A stretch of DNA of 64,000 nt, from the NCBI GenBank assembly GCA_025024175.1, contig QCXZ01000041.1:31925786-31989785 (forward strand), given 5' to 3'. Below are positions 48,091-59,600 of the stretch, one piece after another. Made by a program: the position numbers and the translations under genes. The DNA comes from Rhyzopertha dominica (taxonomy: Eukaryota; Arthropoda; Insecta; Coleoptera; Bostrichidae). Position 1 is the stretch's first letter. Every line of letters starts with the position of its first letter. Below the pieces are notes generated by a model. The model was not told where the DNA came from. It did not search any database and saw only the letters and a program-made list of their open reading frames with translations.

Positions 48091-48490
48091 CGTCGTCATT
48101 TTAAGAGTAACGTCGACGCGATCCGTAATGAAACAGGCCATAAAGTGGACAATGTAAGAAGGATAATCGTTATATTTCAGGGCGTATCTGTCGCTGTGTT
48201 GCGTTCACCGTTAGCGGCCATTATCCCTGCGAAATGTTAACAACGGCTGATATTTGTAATCCTCCCGTCATGCCAGGTCAGGGTATTTTTTAGCTGCGGG
48301 CTTGTGGCTGTTTGTTCTCGTCGCAGGATTTTCCACACCTGTTGTTGGCGTATCGTGGCCTTTATTAATTGAAACTCCCCGAAATACGCCAGCGCAATGA
48401 TAGGATATGGCCCGTTTCATTTGCGCTGAAAGGTCGCGGTCGCATTATTAATTGTTCTACTTCTAGTTTTATGCTAGCTCCTGATCATTT
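48091..48490. promoter_or_regulatory. Candidate conserved regulatory island
   Basis: A unique CpG-containing block with GGCCATAAAG and CCTTTATTAATTG (posterior-Hox-like and homeodomain-like words), GCATTATTAATTG, CTGTTTGTTC (forkhead-like) and TTAGCGGCCATTA. There is no open frame and no transposon similarity. Of all islands in the window this has the densest mix of developmental binding-site words. Confidence 0.33.
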
Positions 48491-50841
48491 ATTAAATAGT
48501 TAGGTGTGGGGTGGACCAAACCATGGTTAATGCATGACAATAGCGGCAGTCACCATGATTAAGGCACACAAAATACAAACGCACACACGAGTGCGAAGGT
48601 TGCATATTTATATTGCAGTATTTCTTTGTTGTGCCACCTAATTTCAGCCTCCTTTTTCTACTTTTTAATTAAATATCATCACAGTTTTTCTAACTACGTT
48701 TTATAATTTTTCTTCATATCAAAGGGATTGAGAGAGAGTTACGATTGACAACATTTTTAATGTATTCGGTCGCATTGTAAAAGCAAGTGCTACTTGCGTA
48801 CATGATTTTTAATTCCCATAATAATAAAAAATAGAACATGGTTAATCAATAATTTAAATAAAAAGCTTGTAGAAATACAAGAAACTGACTTTAAAGCAAG
48901 AATAATGCAAAGGAAATAAAGCTCCTAATANATTAAAATTGCACTCTCCATGCTTTTATCCGTTGCAAGTTCGTCAATAATTTTATTTATTATTTATTCT
49001 CAGAACTTAGAACTTAATTAATTTTGACCTTTATTAAATTCCAAATTTTCCAAAGAATCTGCCACCGTTGGAGATCCTGTACGTATTAGTTCATTGTAAA
49101 TTCTTTATCATCAAAATCTTTAGATAACGAATCAAAATAATTGCAACCTGTAAGAGGATATCAAAATCAGCACAATACTTTTTAAATCATTTAATCAGAC
49201 AAAACTTTCATGGTATTTACAGCAGTATTCACAGTTGTTAAGCAAAACTTCACTTTAAATAATAATTATGGATATTTCGTTTCCTGTCAATACATTAGGT
49301 ATAATCAAATAAACACTTTCTGTGCCTGGCAACAGGGATTTTATCTGGATCGATATCCAGTCGATACTAGTTGCTACTGAAGTTGATTCATTACTACATA
49401 TGATGTTAAATACACTTTTTGATCTGTACATTTAGGAGATTTATAAATCTGTTAAGTAGCTTAACGGATGCATAATTGATCGAGGAGAAATCCCATATCA
49501 AAATGCCTGTTAACCCATTCACTGTATCTTATAGAGTAGTAAGTTTAAGATAACAGTAACTGAGTTACTTTACAATAATCTTGTCTATGTAGTTATTTAG
49601 ATGAAAAACAAGAAAACGGAGCTTTCTTTTCCTAATTAAGGTACATAATGTTTGTTACTAATAGCAGATTCAGTTGCAAAAAATTGTTTTTCCATATTAG
49701 CCTAATAAGGCATCGCATCCTGAAATCTTCAAGCCTTATTCGGGAACAGCCTATAGATATTGACTGGCTCCTCAATCAAAACATTTGCTGCTGTAAATTA
49801 AAATATTTCGATGTGGTTTATTTGTTCGCATCTTTAATATCTTCCGAAATTTTCTGATATGCGTTATTAACATCTAAAAGTGGTGCTGGACTGAAAAACA
49901 AACAAGAAATAACAATTCAAAAAAAATCGCTGTTGCTCAGCTTCAAAATAACTAATTGCTATATTTATTATCTATAAATTGAATCATCAGTTTAGTTAAG
50001 GCTTTTGACGACAAATGCCCTCATAATTTGGCAACAAGCGCCCTCACAATTTAGTAACAAACAACGCTGACAACAAACTCCCTCAAAAAGCCCCTCCAGT
50101 ATCACCTGACTTACACACTTTAACTAGGAAGGCACAGAACTCTACAAATTTAACGTTTCTGTATAAAACAATGAAAATGCTTTTGTCGTCGGTACTGACC
50201 TTTCGCACCCAACCAGAAGCCGAACAAGTGCAAGAATGAATCCATGTTTTTCTGTTTTCGACCAATGCTGCACTTTTTAGTGCGCCCTCTTCATATAAAC
50301 AGTTTTCGGGACGCAAGCCTTGAGTGTAGTGTGGTTATAATAGGGTCGTCCCGCACATTAAAATTTAATAGTTTTAACCTATGCCTGTTATTTCTTACAT
50401 CATGAATAGTAGTGCCACGCACCTATTTTGCTTTCAGATTAACTCAATTCCTAAAAGGTTCCTAATTTCCGTCATGTGCACTGTTACAGCTCCCTAGGTA
50501 ACTAGGTGCTCACTGTTGTCAGTTTTATAATCAGCCAGAGAAATACAAATAATGCTATGGGAGTGAGAGAGAGGTGCTCTCTAACTGTTCATCAGCAGTA
50601 GTATATTCTTACAACACGGAACAAAACACTTCTCAGCGTAAGCCGTTTTGACATTAAAAAAACAACAGATTACCCAAATACTTCGACATCTTGCTCCACC
50701 ACTTAATCTGACAAATACGAAACTCGAAAGTTTGACCAAACTATGTAAACAAAAACGCATGGCTAGAGTTGTTAGGGTTATTCGTTACACATGTGACACA
50801 TGCAGCACGTGCGAACATGCGATGTTGTAAGCGGTACTTTA
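48491..50841. other. No recognised gene
   Basis: AT-rich DNA leading to the foldback element. Near 50010-50100 a GCCCTCACAATTTAGTAACAA phrase is imperfectly tandem. An N lies in about 48930. Frames of 60-77 codons are unrecognised. Confidence 0.45.
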
Positions 50842-50850
50842 CCGTTTTCT
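50842..50850. repeat. 9-bp target-site duplication, left
   Basis: CCGTTTTCT directly abuts the left end of the foldback element and is repeated exactly at 55836-55844. Confidence 0.9.
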
Positions 50851-51342
50851 ATGTGGTTGAAGTTAGCAACGGAATCAAAAACGAGAATCACGTTTTTACA
50901 GTCGACCAGTCAAGTAAAGCATTTTAATAGATTCCTAGATATTAAGTGATTTATACGCCTGATTTAAATATGCTACACGCCAGGCCTATACACAACATAA
51001 ACAAAAAACATATATCTACATAATCCATATAAAATCAATAATAAAAAAAATGTTCACATACACCTTGCCATTAAGTACCTACATCGAGGTACCTATCCCT
51101 ATATTTCAATCAACTGCGTGCACCACTACATTTGCTACAGTTTAGCGTTTACAAAAAAGATAAGCAGAGTGCATATTAATTATCAAAATATTTAAAAAAA
51201 AACAAGGACTTTTACAAGTGACAACATGCACCCTTACGAATTAAAAACCACTGATGCGACATTCGCATTTACTATTTCTTAGAATACCACAGAACGTCGA
51301 TTACTTGGCTAAAAACAACTAGAGAATTGCAAAAATATATGT
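50851..51342 (+). repeat. Outer inverted arm, left (492 bp)
   Basis: Unique-sequence arm. Reading both arms base by base I find two differences from 55344-55835 (one near 51305, one near 51194). The inner 113 bp (about 51230-51342) is a strongly diverged copy of the 152-bp unit: landmarks CCCTTA..AATTAAAAA, GGCTAAAAACAAC and AATTGCAAAAAT are recognisable. The array therefore grew out of the arm or degenerates at its edge. Confidence 0.95.
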
Positions 51343-54090
51343 AGGGGATAACATGGTCATTTCCAGCCCCGAACACCGCCCTTAAGCATTAAAAATTTGC
51401 GAAATCTACAAACGAATTTGCTACAGCTTGAAAATTACATAGGACACAGATTAGGTGGCCACAAACAACATATCCTGGAGAAACGCAAAAATTCAGGGGA
51501 TAACATGGTCATTTCCAGCCCCGAACACTACCCTTAAGCATTAAAAATTCGCGAAATATGCAAACGAATTTGCTACAGCTTGAAAATTACACAGGACACA
51601 GATTAAGTAGTCACAAACAACATATCCTGGAGAAACGCAAAAATTCAGGGGATAACATGGTCATTTCCAGCCCCGAACACTACCCTTAAGCATTAAAAAT
51701 TCGCGAAATCTGCAAACGAATTTGCTACAGCTTGAAAATTACACAGGACACAGATTAGGTGGCCACAAACAACATATCCTGGAGAAACGCAAAAATTCAG
51801 GGGATAACATGGTCATTTCCAGCCCCGAACACTACCCTTAAGTATTAAAAATTCGCGAAATCTGCAAACGAATTTGCTACAGCATGAAAATTACACAGGA
51901 CACAGATTAAGTAGCCACAAACAACATATCCTGGAGAAACGCAAAAATCCAGGGGATAACATGGTCATTTCCAGCCCCGAACACTACCCTTAAGCATTAA
52001 AAATTTGCGAAATCTGCAAACGAATTTGCTACAGCTTGAAAATTACGCAGGACACAGATTAAGTAGCCACAAATAACATATCCTGGAGAAACGCAAAAAT
52101 TCAGGGGATAACATGGTTATTTCCAGCCCCGAACACCACCCTCAAGCATTAAAAATTCGCGATTTCTACAAACGAATTTGCTACAGCTTGAAAATTACAC
52201 AGAACACAGATTAGGTGACCACAAACAACATATCCTGTAGAAACGCAAAAATTCAGGGGATAACATGGTCATTTCCAGCCCCGAACACTACCCTTAAGCA
52301 TTAAAAATTTGCGAAATCTGCAAACGAATTTGCTACAGCTTGAAAATTACGCAGGACACAGATTAAGTAGCCACAAATAACATATCCTGGAGAAACGCAA
52401 AAATCCAGGGGATAACATGGTCATTTCCAGCCCCGAACACTACCCTTAAGCATTAAAAATTTGCGAAATCTGCAAACGAATTTGCTACAGCTTGAAAATT
52501 ACGCAGGACACAGATTAAGTAGCCACAAATAACATATCCTGGAGAAACGCAAAAATTCAGGGGATAACATGGTTATTTCCAGCCCCGAACACCACCCTCA
52601 AGCATTAAAAATTCGCGATTTCTACAAACGAATTTGCTACAGCTTGAAAATTACACAGAACACAGATTAGGTGACCACAAACAACATATCCTGTAGAAAC
52701 GCAAAAATTCAGGGGACAACATGGTCATTTCCAGCCCCGAACACCACCCTTAAGCATTAAAAATTTGCGAAATCTACAAACGAATTTGCTACAGCTTGAA
52801 ACTTACACAGGACACAGATTAGGTGACCACAAACAACATATCCTGGAGAAACGCAAAATTTCAGGGGATAAAATGGTCATTTCCAGCCCCGAACACCACC
52901 CTTAAGCATTAAAAATTTGCGAAATCTACAAACGAATTTGCTACAGCTTGAAAATTACACAGAACACAGATTAGGTGGCCACAAACAACATATCCTGGAG
53001 AAACGCAAAAATTCAGGGGATAACATGGTAATTTCCAGCCCCGAACACTACCCTTAAGCATTAAAAATTCGCGAAATCTGCAAACGAATTTGCTACAGCT
53101 TGAAAATTACACAGGACACAGATTAAGTAGCCACAAACAACATATCCTGGAGAAACGCAAAAATTCAGGGGATAACATGGTTATTTCCAGCCCCGAACAC
53201 CACCCTTAAGCATTAAAAATTCGCGAAATCTACAAACGAATTTGCTACAGCTTGAAAATTACACAGGACACAGATTAGGTGGCCACAAACAACATATCCT
53301 GGAGAAACGCAAAAATTCAGGGGATAACATGGTAATTTCCAGCCCCGAACACTACCCTTAAGCATTAAAAATTCGCGAAATCTGCAAACGAATTTGCTAC
53401 AGCTTGAAAATTACACAGGACACAGATTAAGTAGCCACAAACAACATATCCTGGAGAAACGCAAAAATTCAGGGGATAACATGGTTATTTCCAGCCCCGA
53501 ACACCACCCTTAAGCATTAAAAATTCGCGAAATCTACAAACGAATTTGCTACAGCTTGAAAATTACACAGGACACAGATTAGGTGACCACAAATAACATA
53601 TCCTGGAGAAACGCAAAAATTCAGGGGACAACATGGTCATTTCCAGCCCCGAACACCACCCTTAAGCATTAAAAATTTGCGAAATCTACAAACGAATTTG
53701 CTACAGCTTGAAAATTACACAGGACACAGATTAGGTGACCACAAACAACATATCCTGGAGAAACGCAAAAATTCAGGGGATAACATGGTCATTTCCAGCC
53801 CCGAACGCCGCCCTTAAGCATTAAAAATTCGCGAAATCTACAAACGAATTGCTACAGCTTGAAAATTACACAGGACACAGATTAGGTGACCACAAACAAC
53901 ATATCCTGGAGAAACGCAAAAATTCAGGGGATAACATGGTCATTTCCAGCCCCGAACGCCGCCCTTAAGCATTAAAAATTCGCGAAATCTACAAACGAAT
54001 TGCTACAGCTTGAAAATCACACAGGACACAGATTAGGTGACCACAAACAATATATCCTGGAGAAACGCAAAAATTCAGGGTATAACATGG
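51343..54090 (+). repeat. Tandem array, 18 full 152-bp units
   Basis: The anchor AGGGGATAACATGG begins units at 51343 and then every 152 bp to 53775. The two following steps are 151 bp (53926, 54077) because one T is missing in ACGAATTGCTACA. The last unit is cut after 14 bases at the junction. Units are highly similar but carry shared variants. The pair starting 53015 and 53167 recurs as 53319 and 53471, and the pair 51951 and 52103 recurs as 52407 and 52559. Such multi-unit copies indicate unequal exchange or slippage. 152 is not a multiple of three, so no coding frame persists. Confidence 0.95.
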
Positions 54091-55343
54091 GTGGTATTCG
54101 GGGCTGGAAATGACCATGTTATCCCCTGAATTTTTGCGTTTCTCCAGGATATGTTGTTTGTGGCCACCTAATCTGTGTCCTGTGTAATTTTCAAGCTGTA
54201 GCAAATTCGTTTGTAGATTTCGCAAATTTTTAATGCTTAAGGGTGGTGTTCGGGGCTGGAAATGACCATGTTATCCCCTGAATTTTTGCGTTTCTCCAGG
54301 ATATGTTGTTTGTGGTCACCTAATCTGTGTCCTGTGTAAGTTTCAAGCTGTAGCAAATTCGTTTGTAGATTTCGCAAATTTTTAATGCTTAAGGGTGGTG
54401 TTTGGGGCTGGAAATGACCATGTTGTCCCCTGAATTTTTGCGTTTCTCCAGGATATGTTGTTTGTGGTCACCTAATCTGTGTCCTGTGTAATTTTCAAGC
54501 TGTAGCAAATTCGTTTGTAGATTTCGCGAATTTTTAATGCTTAAGGGTGGTGTTCGGGGCTGGAAATAACCATGTTATCCCCTGAATTTTTGCGTTTCTC
54601 CAGGATATGTTGTTTGTGGCCACTTAATCTGTGTCCTGTGTAATTTTCAAGCTGTAGCAAATTCGTTTGTAGATTTCGAGAATTTTTAATGCTTAAGGGT
54701 AGTGTTCGGGGCTGGAAATGACCATGTTATCCCCTGAATTTTTGCGTTTCTCCAGGATATGTTGTTTGTGGCCACCTAATCTGTGTCCTGTGTAATTTTC
54801 AAGCTGTAGCAAATTCGTTTGTAGATTTCGCAAATTTTTAATGCTTAAGGGTGGTGTTCGGGGCTGGAAATGACCATTTTATCCCCTGAATTTTTGCGTT
54901 TCTCCAGGATATGTTGTTTGTGGCTACTTAATCTGTGTCCTGTGTAATTTTCAAGCTGTAGCAAATTCGTTTGCAGATTTCGCGAATTTTTAATGCTTAA
55001 GGGTAGTGTTCGGGGCTGGAAATGACCATGTTATCCCCTGAATTTTTGCGTTTCTCCAGGATATGTTGTTTGTGGCTACTTAATCTGTGTCCTGTGTAAT
55101 TTTCAAGCTGTAGCAAATTCGTTTGCAGATTTCGCAAATTTTTAATGCTTAAGGGTAGTGTTCGAGGCTGGAAATGACCATGTTATCCCCTGAATTTTTG
55201 CGTTTCTCCAGGATATGTTGTTTGTGGCCACCTAATCTGTGTCCTGTGTAATTTTCAAGCTGTAGCAAATTCGTTTGTAGATTTCGCAAATTTTTAATGC
55301 TTAAGGGCGGTGTTCGGGGCTGGAAATGACCATGTTATCCCCT
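54091..55343 (-). repeat. Inverted tandem array, 8 full 152-bp units
   Basis: The reverse-complement anchor TATCCCCT ends at 54127, 54279 and each 152 bp to 55343. A partial unit of about 37 bp lies against the central junction. The unit sequence is the same as in the forward array, with variants such as the AACTTACACAGG type seen in both arrays. Confidence 0.95.
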
Positions 55344-55835
55344 ACATATATTTTTGCAATTCTCTAGTTGTTTTTAGCCAACTAATCGACGTTCTGTGGT
55401 ATTCTAAGAAATAGTAAATGCGAATGTCGCATCAGTGGTTTTTAATTCGTAAGGGTGCATGTTGTCACTTGTAAAAGTCCTTGTTTTTTTTAAAATATTT
55501 TGATAATTAATATGCACTCTGCTTATCTTTTTTGTAAACGCTAAACTGTAGCAAATGTAGTGGTGCACGCAGTTGATTGAAATATAGGGATAGGTACCTC
55601 GATGTAGGTACTTAATGGCAAGGTGTATGTGAACATTTTTTTTATTATTGATTTTATATGGATTATGTAGATATATGTTTTTTGTTTATGTTGTGTATAG
55701 GCCTGGCGTGTAGCATATTTAAATCAGGCGTATAAATCACTTAATATCTAGGAATCTATTAAAATGCTTTACTTGACTGGTCGACTGTAAAAACGTGATT
55801 CTCGTTTTTGATTCCGTTGCTAACTTCAACCACAT
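55344..55835 (-). repeat. Outer inverted arm, right (492 bp)
   Basis: Reverse complement of the left arm and of exactly equal length. Its outermost bases are CTTCAACCACAT, immediately followed by the second target-site copy. Confidence 0.95.
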
Positions 55836-55844
55836 CCGTTTTCT
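55836..55844. repeat. 9-bp target-site duplication, right
   Basis: CCGTTTTCT, identical to 50842-50850. The next bases (TCCTAACG) do not match the left flank, so the duplication is exactly nine. Confidence 0.9.
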
Positions 55845-57924
55845 TCCTAACGACGGCCAGAGATCGTCCTGACAGTTTCAAAATTTATCATTGTTTTACA
55901 AAAATATACAAACTAAACATTATTAAGCTTCAAGCGTAGTTTAATTCCTCATAATAAAAACATTAGTTCTAAAGCAGGTTCGATGGTTAAAGTGCTTTCG
56001 TATTTCAGCAAAAGGCCAGTGAATGCGCTTATTATATTGAACTGTTCATTGTAGAATAAACTGACTGAAGGATGATTTAAGTTATTTTCACAAATACGCC
56101 TTAAGTTGACCTAGGTATCAATGTCACAATGCCAGTTTACGAGTACATTCCTCACGGTATCGCGAAAATTTTCCCACATTGGCAACGGGACGCAGCTCAA
56201 AAAAATATAAACAAATATTACTTGCAATGCCGCTAGAGCACTGACACTGGTGTTTCTCGCTTTCGTCACCATGCGAACCTTTTACGTCATCTCCGCGGCG
56301 GAATATCGAGGCATTTGAAACGGATATTGAAAAATCCATACTTTCACATTTTTTTCTCGGCAAAGAAGAACCGAAAAAAATCGCAAAAAAATGTTTTTGT
56401 GCTTCAATTTTTATGTACATTTTAAATGTAAAAAAAAATTGTGGGACGACCCCATTGTTGCGACATATAGTCATGTATGTGCGTTGGCGAATCGCTTCCT
56501 GTTAAAATCAACGTAACGAAAGAATATTTCCTACTTCTTTGACAATTGTGGTTTTAGTTAGTCACTTTGCCACTTCATTTATTGTTCGTGTGCAAAGCTT
56601 GCAACAGGTTACTGTAACCGGTGTTTACGGTTCTTCGTGGTGGTATAAGTCACGCCACAGGCCATAAGGTCTACTTTGCTCTTCACGCTAGTGGCCGCTG
56701 GTTGCCTTTCAAATAGGGTAGGCGACACCTAATGATCAAAGTAGGTTGTAACGTTTTTTTTTTGGTGGTGTTCAACGAAAAACCTTCATCCGCGCAAACA
56801 TATAGTTACATAGTAGAAATTTAGATGGCATCTGTCAACATTACACTGTTATGATGACAAAGCCACCAAGCTGCCTTAATCGGTACTACTTCCTAATGGA
56901 AGCGACCTGCAGCCTAACAAGTTGGCATGCACCTGCATACATTAGGTTGACAGCAGGCCCCCACGGCACTTTTTGCAAGCGGGCAGAACCGACATACATT
57001 AAAATGCATGTATGCTGTGCTGTCTGCAGCGCATCATACCAAGCCTTTGGTTTATAGACAAAACCAGTTCTATGCCACGCTGTCTGCACTAAACCTAAAC
57101 TGCACTGATGAGCTATAATGATATTTACATTTATTTTATGGATAAATCTGTAAAATTGTTTGAGGTAAATCGATAAACTTAATTCATTTCTTGAAAAGAT
57201 TGCGTTGAAATGCAGTAGAATCACAATTCAACAGGAAATGGACAAATGAATACATTTTTGATGATTAATAATTTCAAATTAACTTTGAATCGAAATTGAA
57301 TAAAATTAAGTAATGTATTGTACGAAGCAAATACCTACGTTCGGTGACAGATCACAAAATGTAAACCCCGCACATGTGTACAAAAAAATTATTTTATTTA
57401 AATTTAGGCTAAAATGCTTTTTGCCAACCTTTTCATATCACAGAAAACACTCAACTGGGCTATTCTGTAAAAAATATGTATTTTTTTAAATTTCCAAAAT
57501 TTTCTTACTTCGTTTACCATCACTTATGATCTACAGTTCATATAAAAATTTAAAGATTTCTGACTTTTCGTAAATCCGAAACTTTCTTTTCATAAAGACC
57601 TTCCCAGCACAAAAAGGATTACGCGAATCGTTAGCTATGGTCGCAAGTTCATACAAAAATTCCCCACAAAAGGGCCCTACAGTTATTCCCGAATTTTTGC
57701 GAAACTTGAGTGCCCTCAGTGCTTACTAACGAACAAGACTTAATTTTTGTGTGATTGCTGCTGTGTTGTATAAAATTTCTTTCAAGGTTCCGCAAAAATT
57801 TCCTTTGCATCAGGTCCCGCTCTTACTCGGGCCAGCCCTGTTGAGAGTGACAGTTCTCAAACATAATATTTACAGGCAATTGCCTAACAGCTAGATTAAA
57901 TCGTGATCTGCATGTTTAATTAAA
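55845..57924. other. No recognised gene
   Basis: Mixed DNA. About 56120-56480 has a 116-codon minus frame rich in basic residues without known similarity. The stretch 56850-57220 has overlapping frames on both strands with a repeated AACCGACATACATT-like phrase. Nothing is assignable. Confidence 0.45.
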
Positions 57925-58770
57925 ATGACTCATCTAACGGAGACTGAACAAGTCCAAATTTTAATGATGGTGGGTTATGGCTTTAGACTCCGGATTCAAT
58001 AGGAAGTCTGTCCGGACTTGCCAAAACAGACCCCTTATTGCATAATCTAATGTTGTAAACTTCTTGCACGATTTTACGAAACAGTTAGTGTGAAGAATTT
58101 GAATTAAAGGTTTTGGTAGAAACTGAAGAGAATAGGAACTTCAACAAACAACGACGTACACCCCTCAACACTGGGTAAACTTTATCAAAAGGAAAGGTTT
58201 CATCCTTATAAGGTCCGAATGATACATGAAATTCAGGTGTGGATGGTTCTGACAAACGCTTACAGTTTTGCGAGGTGCTGATGAGAAGATGTTATGAAGA
58301 TGAAGCAACTTTTTATTTAAACGGCCTAGATATTCGTCATCGTCAGAAGCTTAATTTTTGGCAAGCATTTGTCAACGCATTATCGGTCTTTTTTGGACGA
58401 TAATCTTACGGCCGATATGTATTTAGAATTCCTCTACCTGTAATTACCGGGATATTTCCGAATGAGTATTATCCGAAAGAAGACGTTTGGTTCCAGCAAG
58501 GTGGTCCTCATTTTGGTGTAGCGGTACGTCTCTTCCTTGATGATGTTTTTTGTCAATGGATTGCAGGGGTTGTCGATTAGATTGCCCACCTTGATCGCCT
58601 AATTTAGCTCCTTTAGATATTTACTTCTGAATGATTTATACGTAGACCGTTTACATACACTGGAAGTATCACAAACTCGTATTCAAGTTGAAATGCGATT
58701 ACTACCTCCAGACGTTGTTAAGCACGGTGTCAAAATGTCTATTTGCGACTTGGGCAAAGTAAAATTGTAA
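57925..58770 (+). pseudogene. Tc1/mariner-superfamily (DDE_3-type) transposase pseudogene
   Basis: An ATG at 57925 opens MTHLTETEQVQILMMVGYG, the usual N-terminus of this insect transposase type. Later pieces are HPYKVRMIHEI near 58200, RLQFCEVLMRRC near 58260, DEATFYLNG near 58303, FFDDNLTADMYLEF near 58390, VWFQQGGPHFGVAVRLFLDD near 58486 and APLDIYF near 58605. These are the DDE domain blocks in order. The second catalytic Asp of WFQQDGaPpH is replaced by Gly (codon 58500-58502), and several frame changes and stops intervene. The tail TRIQVEMRLLPPDVV matches the conserved C-terminal helix. Nearly full length but dead. Terminal inverted repeats were not identified. Confidence 0.78.
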
Positions 58771-59159
58771 ATGGACTGCCATTTGAACATTAAGTGTGTA
58801 AGACGTTTTTCTTCTAATTCTAAATCTTATTAATTCATTAAATGTGAAGTCACGTGATTTCCAATTGTTGCGATTTGTTTTTTCAAGCCAAATGAAACAC
58901 AAAAGATATGGTTTTACTTAAAAAATGATAGCTTGGACATATCAACGGATTGCTTTGTTTCAAACACTTCAAAATAAAGCTACATGTTTTAATGTTACTT
59001 CGAATTTTTGCAAACAACTTTTATTTCGAATTTGGTGCATTACTTCATAATATTAAATATTAAATCGAAGTGACTTTTGCTAAAGTTTTTGTTCTCGTGT
59101 ACCTAAATAGGTCCCAAATGTGAATCACACATTTCATTAGTCGAACTATATTTGTTCAG
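58771..59159. other. AT-rich flank of the transposase pseudogene
   Basis: Probably includes the 3' untranslated part of the transposon. I could not find its terminus. Confidence 0.35.
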
Positions 59160-59600
59160 CCCGAACTAAAGCATCACGCGAAGGAGTAAAACGACATCCG
59201 TGCAGTTCCCTTTAACGCTCTTTCAGACTTCGTAACAACAAAGGATTTAAAACAAATACCATGAACTCCGAAAATGCAATATCTTCGGTTTACTTTCTTG
59301 CTACCTCCTCGAGTTTAAAATGACGACGGCAAACGCTGAACGTGCGTGCTTTTCTCTGTTCCACTTTCGAAAAACTCCAACGGAAGTTCCCCCCAGATAA
59401 CAACTTCCCTCAATCTCGAGCAAAGAATGTTACACGTGACATTACAACCACCGGCACACATACAAAGGCGCTGCGCCTTCAGGTCGTTCATTGTACAGAA
59501 CTTCGCCTCCGTAAAATTTAGCGGAAGTAAGTGGTTCATCTCTGAGAGGAGTTCCTTGCCGAATGTAATGGGTATTTCGTTAATTATGCAGGTCGAATAG
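59160..59600. promoter_or_regulatory. Candidate conserved regulatory island
   Basis: A GC-richer unique block (GACGACGGCAAACGCTGAAC, GTTACACGTGACATTAC with an E-box, GCGGAAGTAAGTGG) with overlapping frames of 74-84 codons on both strands and no family similarity. Composition alone suggests constraint. Confidence 0.22.

Larger units (their letters stand above)
50851..55835. mobile_element. 4985-bp foldback (FB-like) transposon
   Basis: The element starts ATGTGGTTGAAGTTAGCAAC and ends with the exact reverse complement. It consists of a 492-bp outer arm, a 152-bp tandem array in one direction, an abrupt head-to-head junction at about 54090, a shorter array in the opposite direction and an inverted second 492-bp arm. 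A perfect 9-bp duplication, CCGTTTTCT, flanks it. Long inverted repeats with internal tandem subrepeats plus 9-bp duplications are the hallmarks of Drosophila FB elements, and 9-bp duplications are also typical of Mutator-like transposons. No protein frame exists, so movement would need a transposase from elsewhere. The family name is unknown to me. Confidence 0.93.

Noticed and set aside
53989..54225. 78-codon minus-strand frame across the array junction
   Set aside because: It consists of repeat units read in frame by chance. 152 is not divisible by three and the frame breaks in the next unit.
51343..55343. Regular array that might be taken for a CRISPR array or a centromeric satellite
   Set aside because: The 152-bp units are contiguous with no unique spacers, and the array sits inside an inverted element with a target-site duplication. 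It is therefore a transposon component, not CRISPR or a plain satellite.
56124..56474. 116-codon minus-strand frame
   Set aside because: No domain recognised and residue use is erratic; probably chance.
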